Shown: positions 1 to 9,318, counted from the stretch's first letter. The stretch is DNA of 64,000 nt from Luteibacter jiangsuensis (GCF_011742555.1 NZ_JAAQQR010000006.1:1-64000), one strand, 5' to 3'. Numbers and translations are program-made. The notes: a model not told the origin generated them from the letters alone.

Positions 1-53
1 TCGGCCTCACGCAGGAAGCCGATGATCTGCTCTTCGGAAAAGCGCTTCTTCAC
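1..53 (-). CDS. IS3-family transposase OrfA, N-terminus only
   Basis: The frame starts at GTG (53-51) and reads MKKRFSEEQIIGFLREAE before leaving the window. This is the typical opening of the OrfA helix-turn-helix protein of IS3-family elements, which binds the IS ends. With OrfB it normally forms the OrfAB transposase by frameshifting. Only about 17 residues are present, so the family call rests on this motif and on the IS-like end just upstream. The choice of GTG is supported by the position of the conserved KKRFSEEQI opening. Confidence 0.6.
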   Translation of the reverse strand, partial: MKKRFSEEQIIGFLREA

Positions 54-121
54 GTCCAATCTCCGTCAGTTGGGGGATTGGACTCCAAATCGCCGTGCTA
101 CTCAAAACTGGGGGGACGTCG
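1..121 (-). mobile_element. Right-cut end of an IS3-family insertion sequence
   Basis: Read on the minus strand, this stretch starts with a C-rich, IS3-like terminal sequence (CCCCCCAGTTTTGAGTAGCA at about 98-117). A short leader and the beginning of an OrfA-like transposase frame follow. The rest of the element lies left of the window, so intactness cannot be judged. The exact IS boundary is uncertain by a few bases because the second end and the target duplication are not visible. It lies at the outer side of the accessory island. Confidence 0.6.
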
Positions 122-162
122 GTGAAGCCCGACGTGAAGGACCCCTACAATGAAGCTGCCGC

Positions 163-669
163 CTATTTTACTGGCTCTCCGAGCCGAGCCTCGGTGACGG
201 CGCGCGACGCACTCCTCACAATGGCTCTAAATCTTTCTATGTCGGTGCTCCATCCGGTCACGTGTACAACCGCTTTACCCACCATGCCTTCCGTATCGCA
301 GGCCCCGTGGCTTTTCCTGTACGTGGCCTCCTCACACACCATCACCCATCCCTTGGTCTCCCACGATGCAGGCGGGATCAGGATGACAAGATGCTCAGGT
401 CCATTGATGACTTCAAAGTCTTTGTAGGTGACCTGAGGCTTGCCGGAGTTCGCCAGATACGGCTGAAGACTGCTCCAGTTCCTGTAAGTCTGATCAGTGA
501 GAGTCGATGTCACTAGCGCCTGACTCGGCGTCTGGCTGGAATCGATTGTGAATCCCACGGTCGCCGTGGTGGCCCGATCATCGACAACTCCCTGAGGTGC
601 CGACTCACAGCCCGCTACGAGTAGTCCGCAAAGCAACATTGCTGTACGGGCATTGGCTGCTGTTGACAT
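163..669 (-). CDS. Putative lipoprotein, unknown function
   Basis: This is a protein of about 168 residues starting at ATG 669 (a GTG at 681 in the same frame is an alternative). A hydrophobic N-terminus ends in a lipobox, LLVAGC, so export and lipidation at the cysteine are expected. The mature part is mostly hydrophilic with conserved-looking tryptophans and no family I recognise. It is the last gene of the minus-strand run of the island, next to the insertion-sequence end. The coding frame is intact (TAG stop at 163-165). A role in the envelope can be inferred from the signal only. Confidence 0.65.
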   Translation of the reverse strand: MSTAANARTAMLLCGLLVAGCESAPQGVVDDRATTATVGFTIDSSQTPSQALVTSTLTDQTYRNWSSLQPYLANSGKPQVTYKDFEVINGPEHLVILIPPASWETKGWVMVCEEATYRKSHGACDTEGMVGKAVVHVTGWSTDIERFRAIVRSASRAVTEARLGEPVK

Positions 670-1211
670 CAAGGCTGGCACCCCGGGGGGCCATTGACAG
701 GCCGGTCACCTGTATCCAGCGGCTTGCCATCCTGATTACCCATCACAAGCCCTCCGTCTTCGGCTGAAACTGATGCAGACATAGGTCGACAACGCATACG
801 CGCACGTCTAAGCCACCGGCGCCCGCATTTCCCTCGTGCTGAGCATCAAGGGAGTCATCCCAGAAAAGGACTGGATTTGCCTCTAGCATAATAGCCTTAT
901 ACGCCTTCGGCCCGTCATTTATGGCCGTCGAATCTCGCTCGAAAGAGACTCGACAGCCTCTCTCTCGAGGAGCAGCGCGCGAAGCTTTGGATACGCCAAA
1001 CGCTACATGCTATGTCTTTGCAAATGGGAACTGAGCGAAGACTGCAGTAGCGAGTTCCGCCGGGAGAAAAATGCTCAGCGAGACTACGAAAATGCCGTGC
1101 TGTCAGTCCAAAGCGAATGTCGGTGACGTGCTCCCCCGTGGCCACTCGTCTGCGGGGCCCGTTGGCCCATCACCGTGTGCTATCAGCTGAACCTGAAAAA
1201 CGCCAAGCAGC
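670..1211. other. 540-bp stretch without a supported gene
   Basis: Only short frames without a ribosome-binding site or recognisable motifs are present (for example 915-1145 minus). Base composition is intermediate and no strong hairpin or repeat stands out. It separates the terminal lipoprotein from the DUF2188 gene and may hold decayed island DNA. Confidence 0.4.
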
Positions 1212-1445
1212 TCAGGGAACCTTGTCCTTCGGCGGGTTCGGATCGTTCCCATAGCAGTCGGAATCGCGAATGCGACCGTCACGGCCATGTGTGACGAGCT
1301 CGACCTTATCGCGTTTCGCCTGGTCACGCCCCTGAACAAGCGCTTCGGCTTGCGTACGGTGGACAGAACGGGCCTTCTGATTACCCTCTTTAATTACCGC
1401 CCAACCATCCTTGTGCGGAACCACATGGATGTCTTTCTTCGTCAT
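1212..1445 (-). CDS. DUF2188 family small protein
   Basis: The 77-residue protein begins MTKKDIHVVPHKDGWAV. This matches the DUF2188 pattern: a short beta-rich domain with the HVVPH opening, a W-x-V core, a middle QAEAL segment and a C-terminal G-R-I-R-D-S-D-C-Y-G-N-D-P motif. Start choice rests on the AGGGGGAAAGCC leader directly before ATG 1445. The same frame stays open upstream to 1808, but that part lacks family similarity and overlaps the upstream lipoprotein gene. DUF2188 proteins are common on mobile elements and their function is unknown. Confidence 0.8.
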   Translation of the reverse strand: MTKKDIHVVPHKDGWAVIKEGNQKARSVHRTQAEALVQGRDQAKRDKVELVTHGRDGRIRDSDCYGNDPNPPKDKVP

Positions 1446-1753
1446 GGCTTTCCCCCTATGGTGGGACGACCTTCCCTCCTCGCCCCCTCGCCGAATGCCT
1501 GAGACCATAATTCTGTCTAAAGCATGCGTAATAATTCTCGGCACTTCAGTCAGGGCCAGGCGCTTGGCATTGAGACCAAGCCCGAGGAACAGAAACCCCG
1601 GCACATGCCAAACCGAGTCCATGACCACGAGGGCTTCAGGGGAGTGCACCTTCACCCGCTTGACAAGAAGGTGTTCGGCATACCTGAGCGTGTCGCCGGC
1701 CCGGTCAAAGATGGGGTCCAAGATGGAAGGAGCTGGCGTGACCGGTTCAACCT
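1446..1753. other. 308-bp gap between island genes
   Basis: The minus frame of the DUF2188 gene remains open through this stretch but has no recognisable domain, and the better start lies at 1445. No repeat, tRNA or strong terminator is visible. Confidence 0.35.
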
Positions 1754-2518
1754 TCACGGCTGGTCCGAGCGCATCGTATGGACAGGCTGGCAGCTTCCCC
1801 CGACACATTCCATGACAAGGTCAAAGGAATTGCAGGTGGCCCGGTAGCCCGTGCCATACCGGCGGACGTTGGAGCACTGCTGCTTGGCCGCCACGGCCTT
1901 CGCGCTCATGAGTTCCGCCGGGTCTCCATCCATGGTCTGGGCAGCTGCCGGACCTGCTGGAACAGGCGGTGCAGAGACAGGGGGCTGGGTCGCTGATACC
2001 CGAGTCGGGCTATCTACGCTCTTGCTAGTCGCCGGACCGGCCGCCGCCACCGCCCCGCCCTGGGGATGCTTGGTGTTCCAGGCATCCACGGCCGCTCGGA
2101 GGATGTTGCCGGCCATACCGGGGCCGACATCGTCCCGGGTGGTTTTCCCGAAGGCGTTCTGGTGCTCAATCCAGGTGTGGGCCGTAGCCAAGGTACCTTC
2201 CGGCGAATCGATGAAGGTCCACTGGTAATGGAAATCCGGGTTCGACGCGCCCCGCTGCTCGACAAGAAGCGCCCGGTACATGTTTTCCTTGAACGAATCG
2301 CCCATTGGCATGGTGCACTCGACCAGAGTCACCGTGTTGGTCACCAGCCGGCCACCTCCGGCTGCACAGGCGGTGGCCATGCGGGGCGCGATATAGGACG
2401 CCTGTCCCCCGGGGAAGATGAGCGAAGATGGCGGGGGCGGGCCACTCGGTGCCGTGGCGCAGGACGACAGAAAAAGGGGCAGCAGAACCGCCGCTCCCTG
2501 GCGAAGTCTCGAATGCAT
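1754..2518 (-). CDS. Putative lipoprotein with Pro/Ala-rich linker
   Basis: The 254-residue protein has a signal peptide ending in the lipobox LFLSSC (cysteine near residue 20). A first domain of about 120 residues carries paired cysteines, a Pro/Ala-rich linker spans roughly residues 155-200, and a cysteine-rich C-terminal segment has four cysteines. The linker suggests two envelope-exposed domains. The leader before the ATG reads ACAGGGGAAAACC, much like those of kwaA and the DUF3892 gene. I do not recognise the family. It lies in the same orientation as the Kiwa genes and could be co-transcribed with them, which is inference. Confidence 0.7.
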   Translation of the reverse strand: MHSRLRQGAAVLLPLFLSSCATAPSGPPPPSSLIFPGGQASYIAPRMATACAAGGGRLVTNTVTLVECTMPMGDSFKENMYRALLVEQRGASNPDFHYQWTFIDSPEGTLATAHTWIEHQNAFGKTTRDDVGPGMAGNILRAAVDAWNTKHPQGGAVAAAGPATSKSVDSPTRVSATQPPVSAPPVPAGPAAAQTMDGDPAELMSAKAVAAKQQCSNVRRYGTGYRATCNSFDLVMECVGGSCQPVHTMRSDQP

Positions 2519-2588
2519 GGTTTTCCCCTGTATCCGCCCAGAGCCGGCGGCGGGGTCAGTTTACCCCGGTCCGCCGGCAAACCCGTCG

Positions 2589-2765
2589 TTATTTACTCCA
2601 GTGTCCTAGGACCCACTCCCAACGATGGGTCCCGTAGTCCCACCGCCAGTGGGCCCGGACCCACTTGGTTTTGCCGATGGGGCGAACGGTCTGGATGTTC
2701 TGGATGCGGTCCGGTGGCTTCGGAGGCCGGGGTGGACGCGGTGGCTGCGGTCGGCGGATGGCCAT
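2589..2765 (-). CDS. Small tryptophan-rich protein (58 aa)
   Basis: The protein has a Pro/Arg-rich N-terminus (PQPPRPPRPPKPP) and an aromatic C-terminus with several W residues, ending in WVLGHWSK. That end recalls the W-x-x-G-x-W motifs of small envelope proteins. A clear Shine-Dalgarno (GGAGGAAG) precedes ATG 2765 and lies just past the stop of the DUF3892 gene, so the two are probably translated from one message. Too short for the usual domain models. The function is unknown. Confidence 0.6.
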   Translation of the reverse strand: MAIRRPQPPRPPRPPKPPDRIQNIQTVRPIGKTKWVRAHWRWDYGTHRWEWVLGHWSK

Positions 2766-2778
2766 TGGGCTTCCTCCG

Positions 2779-3078
2779 TCACTCGATGACTGGAAGCGCC
2801 CCGCACTGGGGAAGCGCCAGCAGATTGTCGTTCCAGTACCCATCCGCGTGGGTTTGCAGATAGGGGGCTTTGCCTGTGTCGTGCCGGACACCAATCAGCG
2901 CCCTTTTTCCAGTGTTCCGGTCGACGACAACGAAGGTGTCTTGCCCACTTTCTATCCGCCGGATGACGGCCTCGCGGGTCCTCCGCCAGTTCCCCTGTGA
3001 ATTGCCCACATGGGTAATGTGCTCGTAGCGGCTTTCCGGGTGTGGCTTGGTGATACAGGTCACCTGGTATTCGGTCAT
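2779..3078 (-). CDS. DUF3892 domain-containing protein
   Basis: The 99-residue protein starts MTEYQVTCITKPHPESRYEH. It shows the DUF3892 signature: YQVTCI plus a histidine near the start, an I-x-HVG segment, a VI-x-x-I-x-x-G helix, and a C-terminal PYLQTHADG then W-x-DNLL-x-LPQC. The leader CAGGGGGAGTACAAC precedes ATG 3078. The frame is open further upstream, but family similarity starts here. DUF3892 proteins are frequent on plasmids and islands and have no established function. It is followed 13 bp later by the small tryptophan-rich gene. Confidence 0.82.
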   Translation of the reverse strand: MTEYQVTCITKPHPESRYEHITHVGNSQGNWRRTREAVIRRIESGQDTFVVVDRNTGKRALIGVRHDTGKAPYLQTHADGYWNDNLLALPQCGALPVIE

Positions 3079-3251
3079 GTTGTACTCCCCCTGTCGGATT
3101 TGCGCTCGCCATCCGGCAACCCTCGGAGCGGCATTCGCCGCAAGGGTCACCGGTCTGACAGCGGGAAAGAGGATGGGCCCGGGAAGGACCGTTTGTCTGT
3201 CAGCTTTCACCTACGCCGAATGATATAGACGCTGCGCTGCCTGCAAGTTCC

Positions 3252-4169
3252 TTAAACCACGACCTGCCCGTCCGGCACGTCATACATTTTGAGAGTAACC
3301 TCGCTGAGCAGCCGCTGGTCCAGAAGAATCTTTAGGATGACCCCGACAGTTTCGGGCTCCGGGATAATCTTGCCGTCATCGCTAAACTTAATAGGCCAGT
3401 TCCGCTTCTTGCACACCTCCCGGACCGATGGCATGAACTTGTCATCTCCGTAGAGGTTCTTTTCCTGGATGACCGCCATCCGCCTGAGCTGGGTGGAGTT
3501 CGCGCCGACAGCGTCGACCAGAATCTGCATGTCCGAAAATAGGGCGATGAATTCCGGTTTGTTTTGCATCTGCGAAAACGCTTCGACGTACCCCGTCTTG
3601 TACTGCATCACAGACTCGAAGCCTTTCTTGTTGGCGATGAACGCCATCCCGTCGTAGCAAAACAGGTCGAAATGAGGGTCGAGCGAAAAATCCTTCTCCT
3701 CTACGGCAGACAGCTCCCCATTCCTGAAAGCCATGTTGATGACCCGGCCCTTTTGATGTTTTGTCTTCCAGGACTGCGGTGACCGACGGGTTGCGTAGAC
3801 GGTTTGCCCGTCGTGTTCAAACCGGACAACGTACCCAGTCACGCCGACCAGATGCTTGCGCTGGGTGGCCTGGTGCTCCTGCGGGGGCAGGTCAACCGCC
3901 GCTTGCAGGAAAGCGAAATTGGTCTCGTCCACGCTGACGGCAAGACATCCGTTCTCGTTGACCTGGGATAGATAGCTGTAGGGCAAGAATTCCGTGATGC
4001 GCTCGATTTCCGACATTGCAAACTCTTTAAGGAGGCCATCGAGTTCCGCATCGGTGCGGACCGACAACGCCTTGAATTTGCGGTCGGTTGTCGACTGGCG
4101 GAAAACCCATAGCTGCACATTGGCAGCGCCGAAATCGAAAGCCCGGAACGCGTCAAACTTGTCCTTCAT
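3252..4169 (-). CDS. kwaB: KwaB, Kiwa anti-phage defence protein (DUF4868)
   Basis: The 305-residue soluble protein matches the KwaB/DUF4868 family in length, in its partner gene and in the conserved C-terminal half (FESVMQYKTGYVEAF and a run ending in the RRMAVIQEKNLYGDD region). Kiwa is an established two-gene defence system in which membrane KwaA and cytosolic KwaB act together to stop phage development. KwaB is reported to bind DNA. Start ATG 4169 has GGAGAGGG just upstream and overlaps the end of kwaA by 17 bp, so the two are translationally linked. No frameshift or truncation is seen. Confidence 0.85.
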   Translation of the reverse strand: MKDKFDAFRAFDFGAANVQLWVFRQSTTDRKFKALSVRTDAELDGLLKEFAMSEIERITEFLPYSYLSQVNENGCLAVSVDETNFAFLQAAVDLPPQEHQATQRKHLVGVTGYVVRFEHDGQTVYATRRSPQSWKTKHQKGRVINMAFRNGELSAVEEKDFSLDPHFDLFCYDGMAFIANKKGFESVMQYKTGYVEAFSQMQNKPEFIALFSDMQILVDAVGANSTQLRRMAVIQEKNLYGDDKFMPSVREVCKKRNWPIKFSDDGKIIPEPETVGVILKILLDQRLLSEVTLKMYDVPDGQVVV

Positions 4170-4752
4170 TGTCCCTCTCCACAAAATAGAAGTCCTGCAC
4201 AAGCTCTCCCCTCACCGGCCCATGGTGCAGCGCCCCCTGTCTCAGTATCCGGACGGTTCTCTCCTGACCGGACGTGCGGATTTTCGCCTCGTAGAGCTGC
4301 CATCCGAAGAGAAGAAGTAAAGGGTTCAACACTATCTGTCCGGAGCGGTAGGTGATGGCAAAAAGCCATGCGAGGAATACGGCAAAACCGGCGAGTTTCT
4401 GGTCCTCTCCGTACGACAAACCCATAAAGGAAACGACGTAGGGAAAAACATAGTTGATGAGGTCGTTGGGGACGGGTTTGGACTCAAGCACCTCAAGGGA
4501 ATAACGGAACCGGAGATGGCGCATGACCAAGGCGGAGAACAGAACGGCAAACATCGTCAGCCCGACCATCGACAAGGCAACGCCGGGATGAGCGAAGACA
4601 GAAAACGAACAACTTCCGATGCCGTGGGACCACGGGCGGCAGAACGACGTCTGCCAGACAGCCGGTTTGATATCCTGGACCAGAAGGACCAGTGACAACG
4701 GCAGGTATGAGCCGATGAAGATAACCAGGGCGGCGAGAAACCTGGGCTGCAT
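4153..4752 (-). CDS. kwaA: KwaA, Kiwa membrane component
   Basis: The 199-residue integral membrane protein has about four hydrophobic segments: residues 5-26, 55-75, 97-115 and a long one around 122-150. A hydrophilic C-terminal tail follows. Size, topology and the overlapping kwaB gene identify it as KwaA, the envelope-embedded part of the Kiwa defence complex that senses infection. Start ATG 4752 has the leader ACAGGGGAACAAAT. The gene sits between the ankyrin-like gene (84 bp upstream) and kwaB, all in one direction. Confidence 0.83.
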   Translation of the reverse strand: MQPRFLAALVIFIGSYLPLSLVLLVQDIKPAVWQTSFCRPWSHGIGSCSFSVFAHPGVALSMVGLTMFAVLFSALVMRHLRFRYSLEVLESKPVPNDLINYVFPYVVSFMGLSYGEDQKLAGFAVFLAWLFAITYRSGQIVLNPLLLLFGWQLYEAKIRTSGQERTVRILRQGALHHGPVRGELVQDFYFVERDNEGQV

Positions 4753-4836
4753 ATTTGTTCCCCTGTCATCCTTGCCGTCCCCCTGACGGCAAGGCAGCCG
4801 AATACCTTCTGGCTTTGCCGCAACAATACCACTGGC

Positions 4837-5220
4837 TTATGGCCCTGCGGCAGCCCCCGCAACCGCGTCTGCCCGTCTATGAGCAAGCGCCTCTCTTGAC
4901 CAGTTCGGCAACGCATCCCACTCCCACGTCTCCCACGAGGTTGTGTCAGACCATCGAGCAAGGAGTCGTAGACACCGGAGATGCCCGGGCTTGCGGCCCT
5001 TGGCTGCACGTTGAAGCGCCTCGGAACGGCGCGCATTGGGGTCACTGACCGGCAGGAGCAGCTCGACACACCGCAGATGGCCTCTATGCGCGGTATGGAG
5101 CAAGGCGGCGGAGTGTTGCCCCGCCGGGTCGACCTCCGGATGGTCGATGAGCGCGGCGACTGACAGGTGGTCGCCGTCCCAGGCAGCATCCTGGAGCTGA
5201 CGTTGAAGTTCATGATTCAT
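4837..5220 (-). CDS. Ankyrin-repeat-like protein
   Basis: The 127-residue protein begins MNHELQRQLQDAAWDGDHLS. The pattern of short helix pairs (L-x-x-AAWDGDHLSVAALI, then ALLHTAHRGHLRCVELLL, then ALQRAAKGRKPGHLRCLRLL) is that of three degenerate ankyrin repeats. The C-terminus is rich in Ala and Trp. ATG 5220 has a good AAGGAGG site. Ankyrin repeats mediate protein-protein contact. Its position 84 bp before kwaA in the same direction suggests it may be part of the same transcript, as an accessory of Kiwa or an independent cargo gene. No catalytic motif is seen. Confidence 0.65.
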   Translation of the reverse strand: MNHELQRQLQDAAWDGDHLSVAALIDHPEVDPAGQHSAALLHTAHRGHLRCVELLLPVSDPNARRSEALQRAAKGRKPGHLRCLRLLARWSDTTSWETWEWDALPNWSREALAHRRADAVAGAAAGP

Positions 5221-5488
5221 GGATTGGGCCTCCTTGCCCGAGTCGGTGCCGGGCAAAAAAGCCCCGCTGCGACATCCTGGACAACGATGTCCGGGAAGCC
5301 GGGGTGAGGAGCGCATCCCGAGGAAGGGCCCGGTGCCCAAGCGGGGGACGTATAAGCCGACGGCGGGGGGCGGTGGTGGGCAAGGTAGGAAAAACGAGGT
5401 CCAAGGTCATGACGGTGCCCTCTAATTGGGCCATCACAAGGAGTACCTGCGCTGGTAGGGTATCGCCGTATCCACGCAGGGATGACCC

Positions 5489-6574
5489 ATGACCGAACCG
5501 AAGGAACACCATTTCGTCCCCCAGTTCTACCTGAAGAAATTCGGCGAGGGAAAGTCTATCCGGCTCTTCAATTTCGAACGGCGGAGACACATCCCTGGAG
5601 CACCCATCAAAAGCCAGTGTGCGAGGCACAAGCTCCACGCCTTCAGTCCGGGGTTGGAGCAGAAGCTCTCTGTTCTCGAAGGGGCGGCGGCAAATGCCAT
5701 CCGCTCAATCCTGGACGAGGGGGCGGCGCCGGTGGCACGAAGTGAAACATGGCAGGATGCGCTAGGATTTCTGGTTCTCCAAAAGATGCGTACCGCCCGC
5801 TCGATGCAGTCAGTCGATACCCTCGCCGACTTCATGCTCGCTCATGCCCCTGAGCCCGGCGCGGCAGTCGAGGGACCTGACCGGGAACAACTGAAAGCGG
5901 CGATGGGCCATCCCTTGGCGCTTCTCTTCCAGTTTCTGGGAGAGGTGCTCGGCCATGCGACAGACCTCGGCATGCACCTCTTGGTCAACGGGACCACTGA
6001 AGGCTTCATCACCTGCGATGACCCCGTGGTATTCCATAACCAGTACTGCGAAGGGATTGACCATCATGGCGTCCTCGGCTGGCTCAACACCGGACTCCAA
6101 GCGTTCTTGCCGCTGTCTCCAAACGCAGTGTTGGTGCTCTACGACCAAACCGTCTACAAGGTTGCCGGTACCCGCCAGGGCTCAACGGCCTCGACGCTCA
6201 CGGATGTCCGCCACGTGCGGCAAATCAACGAACTCCAATTTCTCAATGCCGTGGAGAACGTCTACTACAAAGGCGAGCCAACAGAAGCCTTTCAGGGTAT
6301 TTGCGAAGCCATGGTCGGCAAGCGTGTCGGCGGACGGATAGCCCTTGTTGAAACAGAACCGGCAGCGCGGCCCGACGGAACAAGCTCCCAATTGCTCCAT
6401 ACCTTCGAACCACTCTTGCCGGTCAGGCTTTCGCTGCCCCAGATGGAAATCCGTCGCCGTGCCCGTCGTATCCCGCTTGAAGTCCGTGGACGGACATATA
6501 GGAACGGGACCGTAGCAGGGTCAGCACGGGGTCACGCGCAGACTTACCGGGTGCAGAACATCACCCACCGGTAA
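5489..6574 (+). CDS. DUF4238 domain-containing protein
   Basis: The 361-residue protein carries HHFVPQFYLKKF at residues 7-18, the hallmark of DUF4238. A helical middle follows, then a conserved block near residue 170 (GFITCDDPVVFHN) and a further conserved segment after LPLSPNAVLVLY. These proteins are widespread on mobile elements and in defence islands, with unknown biochemical activity. It is transcribed away from the ankyrin-kwaA-kwaB run; the 268-bp divergent gap should hold both promoters. The last 60 residues are basic and less conserved in character. Confidence 0.8.
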   Translation: MTEPKEHHFVPQFYLKKFGEGKSIRLFNFERRRHIPGAPIKSQCARHKLHAFSPGLEQKLSVLEGAAANAIRSILDEGAAPVARSETWQDALGFLVLQKMRTARSMQSVDTLADFMLAHAPEPGAAVEGPDREQLKAAMGHPLALLFQFLGEVLGHATDLGMHLLVNGTTEGFITCDDPVVFHNQYCEGIDHHGVLGWLNTGLQAFLPLSPNAVLVLYDQTVYKVAGTRQGSTASTLTDVRHVRQINELQFLNAVENVYYKGEPTEAFQGICEAMVGKRVGGRIALVETEPAARPDGTSSQLLHTFEPLLPVRLSLPQMEIRRRARRIPLEVRGRTYRNGTVAGSARGHAQTYRVQNITHR

Positions 6575-6575
6575 G

Positions 6576-6800
6576 TCAGGCCTTGGCTTTGCGGATGCGC
6601 TTTATGGTTTCCTTGGCGAACTCATCGAACGGAACCTCAAACACGTCGCAGAACTCCATGACCTGGAGCATGTCGACGCCCCGACGGTTCTTCTCGATAT
6701 CGGACACATAGGTCTGGGGACGGTCGAGGGCTTCGGCCACCTGAGCACGACTGTCAGCGAGGGTCAGCGCGAGACGCTGTGCCGATAAGACGTCGCGCAT
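6576..6800 (-). CDS. Small XRE-family helix-turn-helix regulator
   Basis: The 74-residue protein contains an HTH of the XRE type: a segment ending AQVAEALDRPQTYVSDIEKN forms the two HTH helices, followed by RRGVDMLQVMEFCDVFEVPF, the usual helices after the HTH. ATG 6800 is taken as start because family similarity begins near it. The frame is open to 6974 (MNAGRG), but that extension is unlike the family and runs close to the tRNA. No strong Shine-Dalgarno is visible. It lies between the DUF4238 gene, with which it converges, and the tRNA-Ser end, where island control genes often sit. Confidence 0.68.
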   Translation of the reverse strand: MRDVLSAQRLALTLADSRAQVAEALDRPQTYVSDIEKNRRGVDMLQVMEFCDVFEVPFDEFAKETIKRIRKAKA

Positions 6801-7004
6801 GTGCAGGGACTTCTTGAGGAACTGTTTTCCTAAAACGGCATGAGGTCGGAAGGCACCCTTTGTCGAAAATGCCAGATGCCGGTGGGCGAACAGTGCAGGT
6901 AATGGGGAAGTCGCATCGGGGTCTCGTGTGACCCGATTTGTGACCCGGTGACGCTGTCCCCGGCCAGCGTTCAAACCCTTGGAGGAACTGGGTTTTCAGG
7001 CTAC

Positions 7005-7094
7005 TGGCGGAGAGAGTGGGATTCGAACCCACGGTAGGCTTACACCTACGGCAGTTTTCAAGACTGCTGCCTTAAACCACTCGGCCATCTCTCC
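7005..7094 (-). tRNA. tRNA-Ser (UGA), including encoded CCA
   Basis: Read on the minus strand the 90-nt sequence folds as a class II tRNA. The acceptor stem is GGAGAGA/TCTCTCC and the D arm contains GAGTGGTTTAAGGC. The anticodon stem-loop is GCAGTCTTGAAAACTGC with anticodon TGA (7060-7058). It also has the long variable arm of serine tRNAs, the TGGGTTCGAATCCCA T arm, and GCCA at the 3' end. The accessory island 1-7004 abuts its 3' end, the classic integration site for tyrosine integrases. serS lies just upstream on the same strand. Confidence 0.95.
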
Positions 7095-7183
7095 GTATTT
7101 ACCGCACCGGCTGCGCATTGCACCCACCCGGCTTCCCGCGTCGAACGCGCCGGGGCCCCGGCCCCAGCGCGCCCGATTGTACC

Positions 7184-8467
<1,284 letters not shown>

Positions 8468-8564
8468 CTAGGCTTCCGTGGGTGTCGAATGCGGGATTAT
8501 CGCAAAACGGGGCGGAAGTCGCTGGGGGGCATTTCGGTGGGGATGCCTTCCACAAGCCGTGGGT

Positions 8565-8665
8565 GGGCGCTCTGTGCGCGACGTGTTTTTGCGCCAGCCT
8601 TCAAACTGGCGCGCCAGCTCCGGGGCACGGCCTCAAAACATGTCGCGCGCAGGGCGCGCTCCTAC
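8565..8665. repeat. Family A palindromic repeat, copy A1
   Basis: The right end reads ACATGTCGCGCGCAGGGCGCGCTCCTAC. The left end (GGGCGCTCTGTGCGCGACG) is a worn version of its reverse complement. The middle contains an imperfect palindrome around GCGCCAGC...GCTGGCGC-like words and GGCACGGCCTC. The CTA of its terminal CTCCTAC (8662-8664) is the TAG stop codon of the adjacent minus-strand membrane protein gene. Confidence 0.85.
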
Positions 8666-9240
8666 GGAGAGCGGGGCGTTTGACGGCCAAGCCACCATCC
8701 CATGGCCGCGCCGGCCAGCAGCCAGCCGAACGCCTGCTCCACCAGATACCCTGCCGTGAAGGCGCCGGGGAAGCGGTACCAGTTCCAGAACGGCACGCTC
8801 AGGGCCAGCCAGGAGAACACGCCGAAGGCCAGGCCGATGCACAGGCCGCGTACCAGGCCGAGGCCCGCGGCGCGGACCAGCACCAGGGCGACGAGCAAGG
8901 CGGCCAGGGTGTCGGAGAGCCATTGGTGGAATAGATTGCCGCCCATCGCCAGCGGGTCCTTGCCGTTCGGGGTGTAGACGATGAAGGCGTATGGATTGGC
9001 CTTCGCCTTTTCCGAATAGGCTTTCATCGCCTGCTCGCTGCCGTGCATGGATGGATCGAAGTGCGGCAGCACGTAGATCCCGTGCTCGGGCGGCAGGCCT
9101 TCGCGCAGGGCGGCCAGCACGCTGTCCTCGTTCGTGGGTGCGCGCATGGACAGCTCGCCCAGCGGCAGCACCATGTGCGCGAACGCGCCCCAGAAGAACA
9201 TCACCAGACCACCGATGAGTGTCGCAATGGCGATACGCAT
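8662..9240 (-). CDS. Conserved-looking membrane protein, unknown
   Basis: The 192-residue protein has an N-terminal hydrophobic helix (residues 3-24), a soluble, presumably periplasmic region of about 80 residues, and three further hydrophobic segments (about 112-135, 137-155 and 165-183). A tail GRQTPRSP follows. No catalytic motif or family name is recognised. The stop codon is supplied by the end of repeat A1. It is the first gene after serS going toward the accessory cluster and may belong to the conserved backbone. Confidence 0.75.
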   Translation of the reverse strand: MRIAIATLIGGLVMFFWGAFAHMVLPLGELSMRAPTNEDSVLAALREGLPPEHGIYVLPHFDPSMHGSEQAMKAYSEKAKANPYAFIVYTPNGKDPLAMGGNLFHQWLSDTLAALLVALVLVRAAGLGLVRGLCIGLAFGVFSWLALSVPFWNWYRFPGAFTAGYLVEQAFGWLLAGAAMGWWLGRQTPRSP

Positions 9241-9318
9241 GGCTCCTCTCCTCCCAGGATGGTGGCCCGAGCGTACGTCCGGGCCGCTGCCATCGGTATC
9301 GGCCTTTTGGCAGGGGGC

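Noticed and set aside
915-1145. 76-residue minus-strand frame in the island gap
   Set aside because: No ribosome site, no motif, and a skewed Arg/Ser composition.
1446-1808. N-terminal extension of the DUF2188 frame
   Set aside because: It lacks family similarity, overlaps the upstream lipoprotein gene, and a better ribosome site lies at 1445.
6801-6974. Longer start of the XRE regulator
   Set aside because: The added 58 residues are unlike the family and run toward the tRNA end; the HTH is complete without them.
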